Positions 43,572 to 53,157 of a stretch of 64,000 nucleotides of DNA are shown here, piece after piece. The DNA is from Sphingobacteriales bacterium (GTDB lineage Bacteria; Bacteroidota; Bacteroidia; Chitinophagales; UBA2359). Under the pieces are notes generated by a model. It did not search any database and was not told the origin of the DNA. It saw only the letters and a list, made by a program, of their open reading frames with translations. The translations under genes and the position numbers were made by a program. The stretch spans positions 5,513,501-5,577,500 of the forward strand of contig CP064999.1 in NCBI GenBank assembly GCA_016700115.1. Direction: 5' to 3'. Position 1 is the stretch's first letter, and every line of letters begins with the position of its first letter.

Positions 43572-45410
43572 ATGTGCGGAATCGTAGGATATGTAGGCCA
43601 TAAAGATGCCTTCCCTATTTTGATTAAAGGGCTTCAAAGATTAGAATACCGTGGTTATGACAGTGCAGGAGTTGCGCTAATTAACGGCGATTTGCGAATT
43701 TACAAATGCAAAGGTAAAGTCAGCGACCTGATATCACACGCGGCAGATAAAAATACACACGGCACTATTGGAATAGGACATACCCGTTGGGCAACACACG
43801 GTGAACCCAATGATGTCAATGCACACCCTCATTTGTCGGGAGATGGCAGGCTGGCTTTAATTCACAACGGAATTATTGAAAACTATGCCGTGTTAAAAGA
43901 AATGCTCATTTCTCGCGGACATACTTTTTTATCAGAAACTGATACTGAGGTTCTGGCACATTTTATTGAAGAAGTTCAACAACGCGAACAAGTTCCTTTG
44001 GAAGAAGCTGTGAGAATAGCACTTCAGCATGTAGTTGGAGCTTATGCCATTGTAGTGATTTCCAAAGACGACCCGGAACGTTTGGTAGCCGCCCGTAAAA
44101 GCAGTCCTTTAGTTATTGGAATTGGTGAAGGTGAATATTTTATTGCCTCAGATGCTACGCCAATCATTGAACATACCCGTAATGTGGTTTATTTGAACGA
44201 TGAAGAAATTGCAGTAGTTGACCTGAATAAAGAACTTGCTATACGCACCATCAAAAATCAAATCAAAACTCCGTTTGTTGAAGAGTTGGAATGGAGTTTG
44301 GAAATGCTCGAAAAGGGCGGTTATGAACATTTTATGCTCAAAGAAATACATGAACAGCCAAACTCTGTAACCGATAGTATGAGAGGCAGGCTTCATGCTG
44401 ATTTGGGTGTTATTCTTCTTGGCGGTATCAAAGAATACGAACAAAAACTGCGAAGTGCAAGAAGAATCATTGTTGTTGCTTGCGGAACGAGTTGGCATGC
44501 CGGTTTGGTCGGAGAATATTTAATTGAAGACCTGGCCCGTATCCCTGTTGAAGTAGAATATGCATCAGAGTTCAGATACAGAAATCCGGTGATTTACGAA
44601 AGTGATATAGTCATTGCTATTTCACAATCAGGTGAAACCGCAGATACGTTGGCTGCCATTGATCTGGCAAAATCAAAAGGGGCAACTATTCTGGGAATTT
44701 GCAATGTTGTAGGTTCCTCAATAGCCCGCACTACTCATGCAGGTGCTTATACCCATGCAGGACCTGAAATCGGAGTAGCTTCTACCAAAGCATTTACTGC
44801 ACAACTCACTATTCTTTCACTTATGGCATTAAGGATTGCCCACCTAAGAGGCACTATTTCCGAATCGCGCTACCGTCAATTATTAACCGACCTCGAACAA
44901 ATTCCGAATAGAATTAAGAAAACCCTCGAACTGGAGCCACAAATTAAGTTCATAGCCAATGAGTTTCAACATGCAGGCAATTTTCTGTATCTTGGACGTG
45001 GATACAATTTTCCCGTTGCATTGGAAGGGGCTTTAAAATTAAAAGAAATCTCCTATATTCATGCTGAAGGCTATCCGGCTGCAGAAATGAAACATGGACC
45101 AATTGCACTAATTGATGAAGAAATGCCCGTAGTCGTTCTTGCAACAAACGAAAGTGCTTACGAAAAAATAATATCCAATATTATGGAGGTAAAAGCACGT
45201 AAGGGTAGAATTATTGCAATAACCACAGAAAACGATACTCAGATTAGCAATCTGGCTGAATTTGTAATTAAAATACCACGTACCTCTGAACCATTTACCC
45301 CAATGATTTCCGTTGTGCCTTTACAATTGTTAGCCTATCATATCGCATTGCTGCGCAATTGTAATGTTGATCAACCCAGAAATTTAGCCAAATCGGTAAC
45401 TGTAGAGTAA
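43572..45410 (+). CDS. glmS: Glutamine-fructose-6-phosphate aminotransferase
   Basis: Makes glucosamine-6-phosphate from fructose-6-phosphate and glutamine, the entry to cell-wall amino-sugar synthesis. 612 residues. Cys2 of MCGIVGYVGHKDAF is the glutaminase nucleophile; RLEYRGYDSAGVAL, GIGHTRWATHGEPN and HNGIIENY mark that domain. Two SIS sugar-isomerase domains follow (ACGTSWHAGLVGEYLIED; AISQSGETADTLAAI; GRGYNFPVALEGALKLKEIS), and the end DQPRNLAKSVTVE is invariant in the family. No glmS ribozyme is seen in the 229-nt leader. A terminator follows at 45463. Confidence 0.97.
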   Translation: MCGIVGYVGHKDAFPILIKGLQRLEYRGYDSAGVALINGDLRIYKCKGKVSDLISHAADKNTHGTIGIGHTRWATHGEPNDVNAHPHLSGDGRLALIHNGIIENYAVLKEMLISRGHTFLSETDTEVLAHFIEEVQQREQVPLEEAVRIALQHVVGAYAIVVISKDDPERLVAARKSSPLVIGIGEGEYFIASDATPIIEHTRNVVYLNDEEIAVVDLNKELAIRTIKNQIKTPFVEELEWSLEMLEKGGYEHFMLKEIHEQPNSVTDSMRGRLHADLGVILLGGIKEYEQKLRSARRIIVVACGTSWHAGLVGEYLIEDLARIPVEVEYASEFRYRNPVIYESDIVIAISQSGETADTLAAIDLAKSKGATILGICNVVGSSIARTTHAGAYTHAGPEIGVASTKAFTAQLTILSLMALRIAHLRGTISESRYRQLLTDLEQIPNRIKKTLELEPQIKFIANEFQHAGNFLYLGRGYNFPVALEGALKLKEISYIHAEGYPAAEMKHGPIALIDEEMPVVVLATNESAYEKIISNIMEVKARKGRIIAITTENDTQISNLAEFVIKIPRTSEPFTPMISVVPLQLLAYHIALLRNCNVDQPRNLAKSVTVE

Positions 45411-45462
45411 TATTTATATATATTGATTTAATGTCTTTATTCTAAAGACTAAAAAAGACAAA

Positions 45463-45507
45463 AAAAACTCCCGAATCGCGAAATCAGCAATTCGGGAGTT
45501 TTTATTT
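45463..45507. terminator. Bidirectional terminator between glmS and the TPR gene
   Basis: AACTCCCGAAT (45466-45476) pairs with ATTCGGGAGTT (45490-45500), with A and T runs outside. Confidence 0.85.
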
Positions 45508-45533
45508 AAAATCCTATGCTAAATGAAAACCCA

Positions 45534-46958
45534 TTACTTCCCTATGCGGTTTAGTTCAATCAGCATCAATATGTCGGGGTTATCTTTAAGATGTGGCAAT
45601 GCAGTAAAGAATAAGTCAATTCCTTCGCTATATAATTGTAATGCGCGTGTTAGATAAACATACCCTTTTTGTTTCCTGCCAATTGTAATAAGAGAGGCTG
45701 CAAGTATATACAGCAACTCATGACGGTCAGGAAATTTGTTCATTGCAAACTCTAACAATTCAATACTGTCTTCTGTTAAGTCAAGCTGAAAATACATAGA
45801 AGCGGCTTTTATATAATAAGCCGTTTCCTCTTTGTCTGCATCAATAGCCTCTAAGTAATAAAGCAGCGCTAATTCAAATTTTTCAGTTAATTCATAAACC
45901 AAAGCTATTGCATAAAAGTAGGTATCACAATTAGGATCAATTTTCAAAGCTTTGTTGTATAATCTTATAGCTTCATCAAAGTTGCCTTTTTCGCGGCTGC
46001 ACTCCCCTAACTGAAAATATGCATCTGCATTGTTTGGATTAATTTGCAAGGCTTTATTAAAATAGTTAGTGCTTTCTTCGAATGACTGTAGATGAAGGGC
46101 GCATAATCCGATGCAATAGAAAATGTCATCATCATTATCACCTCTTTTTTGAGCCTCTATATACATCTCTTTCGCCTTGATATAATTGCCCAATTCAAAA
46201 TAAGCTTCCCCACTGTCTCTGTAAGCAGCAGAAAAATCATCATTAATGATAAAAGCATACTCATAGGCATAAATTGCTTTTTTATATCGCTCCATACTAA
46301 ACCATGCATTACCTAAATGATACCATGCCAAATGTGAATATGGTTCAGCATTGATTAGTTTTCTTTGTATTTTTATACTTTCTCTGAAGCGATTAGTTTC
46401 AATAGCTAAATAGTCATATCTAATTTGAGCCATCTCACTGTTTGGACTTAAAAAAAGTGCCTTTTTTGCATATCGGTAAGCCTTATCCATGTGCCCATTT
46501 GCTTCATAGACATCTGATGCAGCTATATAAATATCTGACTGTTCTTCTTTATCAGCAAAAGTCAGACACCTTTTAAGAATCTCAAGCGTTTTTTTAAACT
46601 CTCCTTTGGAGTTTAAAATGTCTGCCTGTAATATAAGAGTATCTAAATCGTTTGGCGCAAGAAAAAGGGCTTTTTCTACCAGCACAAGAGCTTCATCATA
46701 TTGCTTAAATTCAAAAAGAAATTGAGCCTTTTTAGAGAGAAATGTCGAAGAGTTTGGAAATTGTTCAAGAGCATATAAAGCTGCATCATAAGCTTTTTCC
46801 CATTCTGAGTTTTCTTCGTAATAAGCAACTATATCCTCTAATGTTTCGTGTTCAAAAAAATGAGACTGCCTGTTCTTTTGCATATTTTCGTATTGTCTTA
46901 CGATTTCAAGCATCTCATCCTGGCTGTTGAGTTTGTCGTCAAAATTGTCTTTGAACAT
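45534..46958 (-). CDS. Tetratricopeptide-repeat protein, about 11 repeats
   Basis: 474 residues made mainly of 34-residue TPR units (KQYDEALVLVEKALFLAPND; YKKAIYAYEYAFIINDDFSA; QSFEESTNYFNKALQINPNN; GNFDEAIRLYNKALKIDPNC; EKFELALLYYLEAIDADKEE). No signal peptide, so cytoplasmic. Acidic. It has a good promoter and shares the glmS terminator from the other side. A widespread conserved Bacteroidota type whose partner is unknown. Confidence 0.8.
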   Translation of the reverse strand: MFKDNFDDKLNSQDEMLEIVRQYENMQKNRQSHFFEHETLEDIVAYYEENSEWEKAYDAALYALEQFPNSSTFLSKKAQFLFEFKQYDEALVLVEKALFLAPNDLDTLILQADILNSKGEFKKTLEILKRCLTFADKEEQSDIYIAASDVYEANGHMDKAYRYAKKALFLSPNSEMAQIRYDYLAIETNRFRESIKIQRKLINAEPYSHLAWYHLGNAWFSMERYKKAIYAYEYAFIINDDFSAAYRDSGEAYFELGNYIKAKEMYIEAQKRGDNDDDIFYCIGLCALHLQSFEESTNYFNKALQINPNNADAYFQLGECSREKGNFDEAIRLYNKALKIDPNCDTYFYAIALVYELTEKFELALLYYLEAIDADKEETAYYIKAASMYFQLDLTEDSIELLEFAMNKFPDRHELLYILAASLITIGRKQKGYVYLTRALQLYSEGIDLFFTALPHLKDNPDILMLIELNRIGK

Positions 46959-46986
46959 TCTTTTTGTTTAATTTTTGGATGTTAGG

Positions 46987-47020
46987 CGAAGTTAACAACC
47001 TTTCTGAAAAAGCAGTCAAA
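46987..47020 (-). promoter_or_regulatory. Promoter of the TPR gene
   Basis: Minus strand TAACTTCG (46987-46994), a near-match to TAnnTTTG, with TTTG (47017-47020) 22 nt upstream. The rest of the 46959-47289 spacer shows nothing else. Confidence 0.45.
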
Positions 47021-47289
47021 CCATATTCTTCCAACTAACTATAAAATAACCCGTTACATATAGTAAACGTTCATTTGCATGGAAAAATTTGACATTTATC
47101 CATTCAATTTTAAAATCAGTGAGACTGCAAATGATTTCAGAATGAAATTGGACTGAAAAAAGTAAGTGCTTGCAACTTTAAGTTATCTCATTATTGCCAT
47201 AACAACTTTGCATTTTTCAAGTACCTTAAATTGTTTTAACTTAAGAACCTGTAAAACGCAATTAAATATCTTTGATTAATATTGAGCTT

Positions 47290-48255
47290 CTATAACAATC
47301 TGCGGATAATATCTTCAATGGCAATTCCTTCTGCCTCCGCTTTATAATTCTTCACTAAACGGTGGCGAAGAACATCTTCAGCAACAGCCTGAACATCTTC
47401 CATATCAGGAGAATATTTTCCGTTCAATGCTGCATTGGCTTTTGCTCCGATTACTAAAAATTGCGAAGCTCGCGGACCGGCACCCCAGGAAATGTATTCG
47501 TTAATTTCTTTTGTAGCCAGGGTAGTACCGGGTCTTGTCTTACTGGCAAGCTTTACAGCATATTGTAACACATTATCTGCAATAGGTACTTTGCGAACTA
47601 AATGTTGGAAAAATCGAATTTCATCAGCAGAAAGCGACTTTTTTAGAACTACATCTCGGACTGCCGTTGTGCTTTTCACCACATTAACTTCTTCCTCAAA
47701 ACTTGGATAATCTACCTTAATGTTGAGCATAAATCGGTCTAACTGTGCTTCAGGCAGTGGATAAGTACCTTCTTGTTCAATTGGGTTTTGTGTTGCTAAA
47801 ACAAAAAAGGGCAAATCGAGTTGATGGAGATGCCCACCAACTGTAATAGATCTTTCCTGCATAGCTTCCAATAATGCCGATTGTGTTTTGGGAGGGGTAC
47901 GGTTAATTTCATCTGCCAATAAAATATTGGCAAACAAAGGTCCGCGCGTAAATCTGAATTGACGTTGTTCATCTAAAATTTCAGCTCCTGTAATATCGGA
48001 TGGCATAAGGTCAGGTGTAAACTGAATGCGTTTGAAACTGAGATTTAGAACATCAGCTATTGTTTTAACCAACAGGGTTTTTGCCAAACCAGGCACACCT
48101 ACTAATAAAGCATGTGCATCACAAAAAATACAAAGCAATACCTTTTTTACTACGTCATCTTGTCCTATAATTACTTTTCCAACTTCCTGCTTCAGATTTT
48201 TATAAGTTACTGCCATTGAGTCAATGGCTTCTACATCAGATTTGAATTGCTGCAT
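47290..48255 (-). CDS. MoxR-family AAA+ ATPase
   Basis: 321 residues. Walker A GVPGLAKTLLVKTIAD (about 54-69), Walker B LLADEINRTPPKTQSALLEA, sensor FVLATQNPIEQEGTYPLPEA, and an arginine-finger region near QLDRFMLNIKV. MoxR proteins act as chaperone-like ATPases, usually with a VWA-domain protein and the Bat operon; here no VWA, DUF58 or Bat gene is adjacent, which is unusual. No signal peptide, so cytoplasmic. Confidence 0.92.
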   Translation of the reverse strand: MQQFKSDVEAIDSMAVTYKNLKQEVGKVIIGQDDVVKKVLLCIFCDAHALLVGVPGLAKTLLVKTIADVLNLSFKRIQFTPDLMPSDITGAEILDEQRQFRFTRGPLFANILLADEINRTPPKTQSALLEAMQERSITVGGHLHQLDLPFFVLATQNPIEQEGTYPLPEAQLDRFMLNIKVDYPSFEEEVNVVKSTTAVRDVVLKKSLSADEIRFFQHLVRKVPIADNVLQYAVKLASKTRPGTTLATKEINEYISWGAGPRASQFLVIGAKANAALNGKYSPDMEDVQAVAEDVLRHRLVKNYKAEAEGIAIEDIIRRLL

Positions 48256-48384
48256 CAGTAAATTTAAATGTTTAGTTTTATGCTCAAGTCTATTTGAAAT
48301 CCCAAAAGCTATACTTCCGGTTTAGAAAATTAGTCTGAATTTTGCTCTTCAGATTGTTTGTTCTTAAAATTAAAAAAACGACCG

Positions 48385-48392
48385 CAAAGTTA
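48385..48392 (-). promoter_or_regulatory. moxR promoter -7 box
   Basis: Minus strand TAACTTTG, about 130 nt upstream of the moxR ATG. Confidence 0.45.
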
Positions 48393-48552
48393 GTATTTTT
48401 ATGTTTACCCTTTATTACATGGTAGGAATTCCTGGATAATAAGTTGCGGCAAACTACAATATTTAACCTTTAAAATTGAAAACTATACTATAACGATTGA
48501 TAATTGCTACCTTTATCAACAAATACCTAACTTAATAACCATCAATAACTCA

Positions 48553-50697
48553 ATGATAAAACAACTTATTGTTTTTTTGGTTTTATTCTGTCCAATAACT
48601 TTTGAAGTATTTGGTCAACCGGAGCCTTGTGGAACAGATGAGATTATGAGTTTGGCCCAACAAACAAACCCCGAAATTTCAGCATTTCGAAAAAACTCTG
48701 AACGTAAAATTCAAGATTATATTAACAATAATCACAGAAGTTGGGAAAATGAAATTATCACAATTCCTACAGTTATTCATATTATTTATCATAATGACGA
48801 GGAAAATCTGCCCGATTCTATCATTTACAGCCAAATGGATGTATTAAATGAAGATTTCAGGCGCTTAAATGCTGATACTATTAACACTCCGGACTATTTT
48901 AAACCTGTAGCTTCTGATATGCGGTTTGAGTTTTGTCTGGCTACCCATGATCCGGAGGGCAATCCTACAAACGGAATTACTCGCACCTATACTGATGTAA
49001 CCCAGTTTGCTTATAACAGCGGAAATTATGAGGTTATAACCAGAATGCATTTTGACAGTAAAGGAGGAAAAAATATCTGGAACCGCGATGAATATTTGAA
49101 TGTTTGGGTTATCAATCTGAATAATAGCAGCGGAGTTCTGGCTTTTGCATATTTACCGGGTGCTGATCCTGCGGTTGATGGAATTGTGTGTGATTATGAA
49201 TATTTTGGCAAACCCGGATTGGCGGATCCTCCTTATGGTCTGGGGCGAACTATGACCCATGAAGTCGGTCATTGGCTAAACCTTTACCATACTTTTAATG
49301 ATAGTGAAGGTTCTTTTTGTAGTGATGATTTTGTTGAAGATACTCCTCCCCAATTACAGGCAAATTTTACTTGTTATACCTTTCCACATTCAACCTGTGA
49401 TAATGTAAGTGACATGTATATGAATTATATGGACTACCCTGGTGATGATTGTACTAATATGTTCACCATTGGTCAAACAGCTCGTTCTCATGCTGCAGTA
49501 CATATTATGCGATCTTCTATCTTAAACTCAACTGCTTGTCAACCAATCGCCGATAATGATATCAAGCTCAGTTCTATAGATGAACCGTTCAGCAGTTATT
49601 GTTTTTCAAACTACGTTCCCATCTTTATAAGCATTAAAAACAACGGATTAAATGAGGTCAACTCTTTAAAAATAGGATACTCTGTTAATGAACAAGTATC
49701 GTCTGAAGTAACTGAATGGACGGGTTCTTTGCAAGTTGGAGAATCGGCATCCGGAATCTTTTTAGGAATACCGGAAATACCGAATGGCCTTCATCTTCTG
49801 AAAGTATTCACTTATCTGCCCAATGAACAACCCGATTCTTATCCAAAAACAGACACTTTGGCAAAAATGATCACCATTGGAGCCGGTATTCCCGCACCTT
49901 ACACAGAAACTTTTACTACACCTTATCCCGATAACGGTTGGAGTTTATACGATGAAGCAAATGCTGTTCCTTGGCAACAGATTTTCGAAGTAGTCTCTTC
50001 AGATGGTCAAATTGGCGGAGTAATGAGTGTAAAAAACGATTTCAGCGACTATTTCGAAGTAGAAGGTTCTATTGATGATTTCTTTTCACCGAATATTGAT
50101 TTGCGAAATTTTTCAGATGCCCAACTCAGTTTTGATGTCAGCTATCGTTTTACAGACGATAAAGCAGATGCATTAAGTGTTCTTGCGAGCCCTTTTTGTA
50201 GCCCTCCCTATGAAGAGCTGTTTAATAAATCAGGCGCTACTTTAAGTACAAGAACAGCACCTACACCTCAATCTGCTACTGATTGGAGAACGGAAACCAT
50301 TGACTTGACAGCTTATGCAGGTCAAAGTGTTCATTTAGTTTTTAGAAATACTACAGCAGGGGGTAACTGGTTAATGATTGACAATATTCGAGTAACCGGA
50401 ACAGAGTTTCCGGTTTATTCACCCGACGAATTAGGGATTGGTGAGATAATTGTCAAGCTCTTTCCAAATCCGGTAATAGAAGATAAATTTTCACTGTTTA
50501 TTTTTAATCCAAAACAAATTCAGGACTGCAAACTAGAAATATTTAACATTCAGGGACAAAAAATCTGGCTACAAAATTTGAAACTACAAACCGGACAAAA
50601 TATATTACCCGTTTACATCCCCTCATTTAGTAAAGGTATCTATTTCGTACAGTTTCATACTCCAGATCAAACCGTTGTTTTAAAACTTGTTAAGTGA
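48553..50697 (+). CDS. T9SS-sorted M43 (pappalysin-like) metalloprotease
   Basis: 714 residues. Signal peptide MIKQLIVFLVLFCPITFEVF, a pro-region, then an M43 zinc protease domain: HEVGHWLNLYH (about 236-246) is the extended HExxHxxGxxH zinc motif and MYMNYMDYPGDDC supplies the Met-turn. Next come a CARDB-like domain (IFISIKNNGLNEVNSLKIGY), a MAM/jelly-roll-like domain (WSLYDEANAVPWQQIF to VHLVFRNTTAGGNWLMIDNI), and a T9SS type A sorting domain (VKLFPNPVIEDKFSLF to LVK). Exported by T9SS to digest proteins outside the cell. Confidence 0.93.
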   Translation: MIKQLIVFLVLFCPITFEVFGQPEPCGTDEIMSLAQQTNPEISAFRKNSERKIQDYINNNHRSWENEIITIPTVIHIIYHNDEENLPDSIIYSQMDVLNEDFRRLNADTINTPDYFKPVASDMRFEFCLATHDPEGNPTNGITRTYTDVTQFAYNSGNYEVITRMHFDSKGGKNIWNRDEYLNVWVINLNNSSGVLAFAYLPGADPAVDGIVCDYEYFGKPGLADPPYGLGRTMTHEVGHWLNLYHTFNDSEGSFCSDDFVEDTPPQLQANFTCYTFPHSTCDNVSDMYMNYMDYPGDDCTNMFTIGQTARSHAAVHIMRSSILNSTACQPIADNDIKLSSIDEPFSSYCFSNYVPIFISIKNNGLNEVNSLKIGYSVNEQVSSEVTEWTGSLQVGESASGIFLGIPEIPNGLHLLKVFTYLPNEQPDSYPKTDTLAKMITIGAGIPAPYTETFTTPYPDNGWSLYDEANAVPWQQIFEVVSSDGQIGGVMSVKNDFSDYFEVEGSIDDFFSPNIDLRNFSDAQLSFDVSYRFTDDKADALSVLASPFCSPPYEELFNKSGATLSTRTAPTPQSATDWRTETIDLTAYAGQSVHLVFRNTTAGGNWLMIDNIRVTGTEFPVYSPDELGIGEIIVKLFPNPVIEDKFSLFIFNPKQIQDCKLEIFNIQGQKIWLQNLKLQTGQNILPVYIPSFSKGIYFVQFHTPDQTVVLKLVK

Positions 50698-50970
50698 TTT
50701 TTAAAGCTAAACTTCTTAGGTTTGAAACAGTAATCCCTCACTTTTTTCATTCATCAAAATATTTGCCACATTTAAGCAAAAACTTATCTGAAGTTTGAAA
50801 GTGAGGGATATTCAAAATGTGCTATTTGTCTGAATCTGAACTTGCTTGATTTTTAAATATTTTTTTGACTTGTTTTACAAGCACCTTTTTTAAGTTGGAT
50901 AGGAATATTTGTGTTCTCCTGAAATAAATTAATATGCAATACTACCCCTAAAATAAAACGTATATTATAG

Positions 50971-51864
50971 TTAGTATGACCAAAGATTGTGTTCAAACTC
51001 CATGATTTCTTTTTTGATATTTTCAGCTTCTAACAAAGCATCTCTTCCCGAAGCATAATCACTTATTCGTCTATCAAATATATTGGATGCTTTTATGATG
51101 TAGCTTGAAAATCTTCTCATTTCAAACAAATCTTCCCAACTTAGATTCATGGCATTATTTGCCGGGTTAAAAATGTCATATTTAACCAGGTATTGTCTTA
51201 AATTAGGATAATATGCCCAAAACATAGCTTCCTGTCCTCTAAAATTTCCATTGTCATCAATTACATCCCTAATTGGAGCTATTCCTAATATCCGAACAAT
51301 CATTGTTGAGGTTTGCTCGTCAAACATCCAATCCTCTTTTATCCTAAAAAGATTGACAGTTGACCAGTTAAAATCATTTTTAACTACTCTAATCTCGTAA
51401 TCGTCAGTTTCCGGATTATAAACGTTAATGGTATCCACTGAGCCTAACCTGCGTTCCAAATCTTCAATACTCAGACGTTGAGTAAACTCATCATCTATAA
51501 AAAGCGGCACTTCGTTTTTATGCTTTTTTACAATGTCTAATAAGATTTGTACAAAAGGTTGAGGTGGATAAACAAACGGTTGGTTCATTTTTTGCCTGGT
51601 ATCTATTACCCTCCAAACTCTTTTTTGCCAAAAAATATCGGCTTCTCTTAGAGGAGGATATGGCAATGCTTTTCTTTCTTTGGAAATATTTCTGTCATAA
51701 GCTCCATCCCTAATTTGCGACAGGTCATTTTGATCGCTATTTACTTCAGAATTTGAATGATGGGATACGGTATCTTTGTCGTAATGCTCAATTTGTGCAT
51801 TTAGGACAAAGGTTTGTAAAATCAACAAAAGTTGCAATGCTGTGAACTTTAATGTCTGCTTCAT
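50971..51864 (-). CDS. GldN-family protein, second copy
   Basis: 297-residue paralogue of GldN (53158-54054), with a signal peptide (MKQTLKFTALQLLLILQTFV, LNAQ). Shared marks: DGAYDRN, ADIFWQKRVWRVIDTRQKMN, QPFVQILLDIVKKHKNE, FNWSTVNLFRIKEDWMFDEQ, FRGQEAMFWAYYPNLR and ISDYASGRDALLEAE. In T9SS GldN/PorN binds the GldK ring in the periplasm. Flavobacterium also has a second gldN-like gene (gldO), and this may play that part. An IS982 element has inserted only 51 nt upstream of its start. Confidence 0.9.
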   Translation of the reverse strand: MKQTLKFTALQLLLILQTFVLNAQIEHYDKDTVSHHSNSEVNSDQNDLSQIRDGAYDRNISKERKALPYPPLREADIFWQKRVWRVIDTRQKMNQPFVYPPQPFVQILLDIVKKHKNEVPLFIDDEFTQRLSIEDLERRLGSVDTINVYNPETDDYEIRVVKNDFNWSTVNLFRIKEDWMFDEQTSTMIVRILGIAPIRDVIDDNGNFRGQEAMFWAYYPNLRQYLVKYDIFNPANNAMNLSWEDLFEMRRFSSYIIKASNIFDRRISDYASGRDALLEAENIKKEIMEFEHNLWSY

Positions 51865-51907
51865 AGACCAATTGTTTTAAGGTTAAAAAATATTGATGTG
51901 ATGAAAC

Positions 51908-51914
51908 TAAATTA
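51908..51914. repeat. 7-bp target duplication, left of IS982
   Basis: TAAATTA, repeated at 52996-53002. Confidence 0.75.
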
Positions 51915-52995
51915 ACGTGAGGTTGGAATTAAATTTAGATAAATAATAGTGGGGAATAGAAAAAAGAGGTTGTGGTTGATATAATTTTGAGTTTGGAAAA
52001 AAAATCACCAACCAACAACCCCTCTATTCTTTATGCTTCTTGTTATAACAAACAAACTGGTATCGTTGTACATAGAGATTGACGATTTATTGCTTGACTA
52101 TACTAACTGCAATCAATCACACTGTATTTTGGGTCATAAACCTCAGGGACGAAAGCTTGGTTTAAGTCCATCGGAAATAGCCACAATTCTTGTATTTTAC
52201 CAATTATCCGGTTACAAAACTTTTCAATACTACTATGAACAACTCATTTTGGGCGAATTTAACCATTATTTTCCGAAAGCCCGGCTATAAGCACTTTTTA
52301 TCATTGATACACAAATGCTTGCCGGTATTAGTGCTTTGGATGTTACGTTCATGTGAAAAAGCCCTCAAAACAGGCTGTTACTTCATAGACGCAACCAAAT
52401 TACCGGTATGCCATATACATCGTCAAAGCCAAAATCGGGTGTTTAAAGACATCGCTGCCAAAGGTAAGACCTCCACAGGTTGGTTCTTTGGCTTGAAGTT
52501 GCATTTAGTCATCAACCAATTCGGAGAAATTGTTAAGTTTGCGTTTACTGCTGGAAATGTGGCAGACAATAACCACAACTTGCTGCGCTATCTGTTGGGC
52601 AACTTGCAGGGCAAATGTGCAGCAGACAAAGGCTATTACACCAAACTCTTTGACGAATTTGTTAAACAAGGTTTACAACTTATCCTAAAACCAAAGAAGA
52701 ACCGTAAAAATCAATATCCCGCTTTGCCTAAAGATGTCTCTCTCAGTAAAAAAGAGCATTGATTGAATCGGTAAATGATATTCTGAAAACAGTTTGCAAT
52801 TTAGAACACACAAGACATCGCAAACCGGAAAACGCTGCTACACATTTTATGGCTGCGCTAATTGCCTATCAACACTTAGATAAAAAACCATCTGTTTTTA
52901 TCCCCAACGAAAATAATTACACAAACACCATCCAATTTGTTGCTTAATATCACTTAATCCCTTGTAAAATAAGGCTCCAATTTCCAACCTCACGT
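51915..52995 (+). mobile_element. IS982-family insertion sequence (1081 bp)
   Basis: Terminal inverted repeats ACGTGAGGTTGGAA at the left end and its complement at the right end, with 7-bp direct repeats TAAATTA outside; the size fits IS982. It carries a broken transposase. It lies between gldN and its paralogue and replaced the upstream region of the paralogue. Confidence 0.88.
52033..52947 (+). pseudogene. IS982-family transposase, fragmented
   Basis: Read in three overlapping pieces. 52033-52290 has the N-terminal helical part (LSPSEIATILVFYQLSGYKT). From 52190 to 52762 the catalytic core appears with CYFIDATKLPVCHIHR (first Asp), TAGNVADNN and CAADKGYYTKLFDE (second Asp). 52759-52947 gives the C-terminal RIESVNDILK-like Glu region and FMAALIAYQHL. 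The first break is near 52280, where PKARL* should continue GYKHFLS. The second is near 52755 after SKKEH. Two frameshifts make this copy inactive unless they are sequencing errors. Confidence 0.85.
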
Positions 52996-53002
52996 TAAAT
53001 TA
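52996..53002. repeat. 7-bp target duplication, right of IS982
   Basis: TAAATTA, matches 51908-51914. Confidence 0.75.
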
Positions 53003-53089
53003 AAGTAGAACTCCTCTCAAACCATTAATAGTTTTTTATTGATTTAACAATTGAAATTTATGTGCTAACTAAAAAAAGGTCAAAATTAT

Positions 53090-53133
53090 AAAAACAAAAA
53101 AGGCTAAAATGGTTTACCCAGATTAGCCTTTTT
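53090..53133 (-). terminator. Terminator of the gld operon
   Basis: AAAAAGGCTAA (53097-53107) and TTAGCCTTTTT (53123-53133) form a strong stem, with a T-rich tail on the minus strand. It ends the operon 25 nt after gldN and separates it from the gldN paralogue. Confidence 0.85.
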
Positions 53134-53157
53134 AACGTCAAAAAGAAAAAATTGTTA

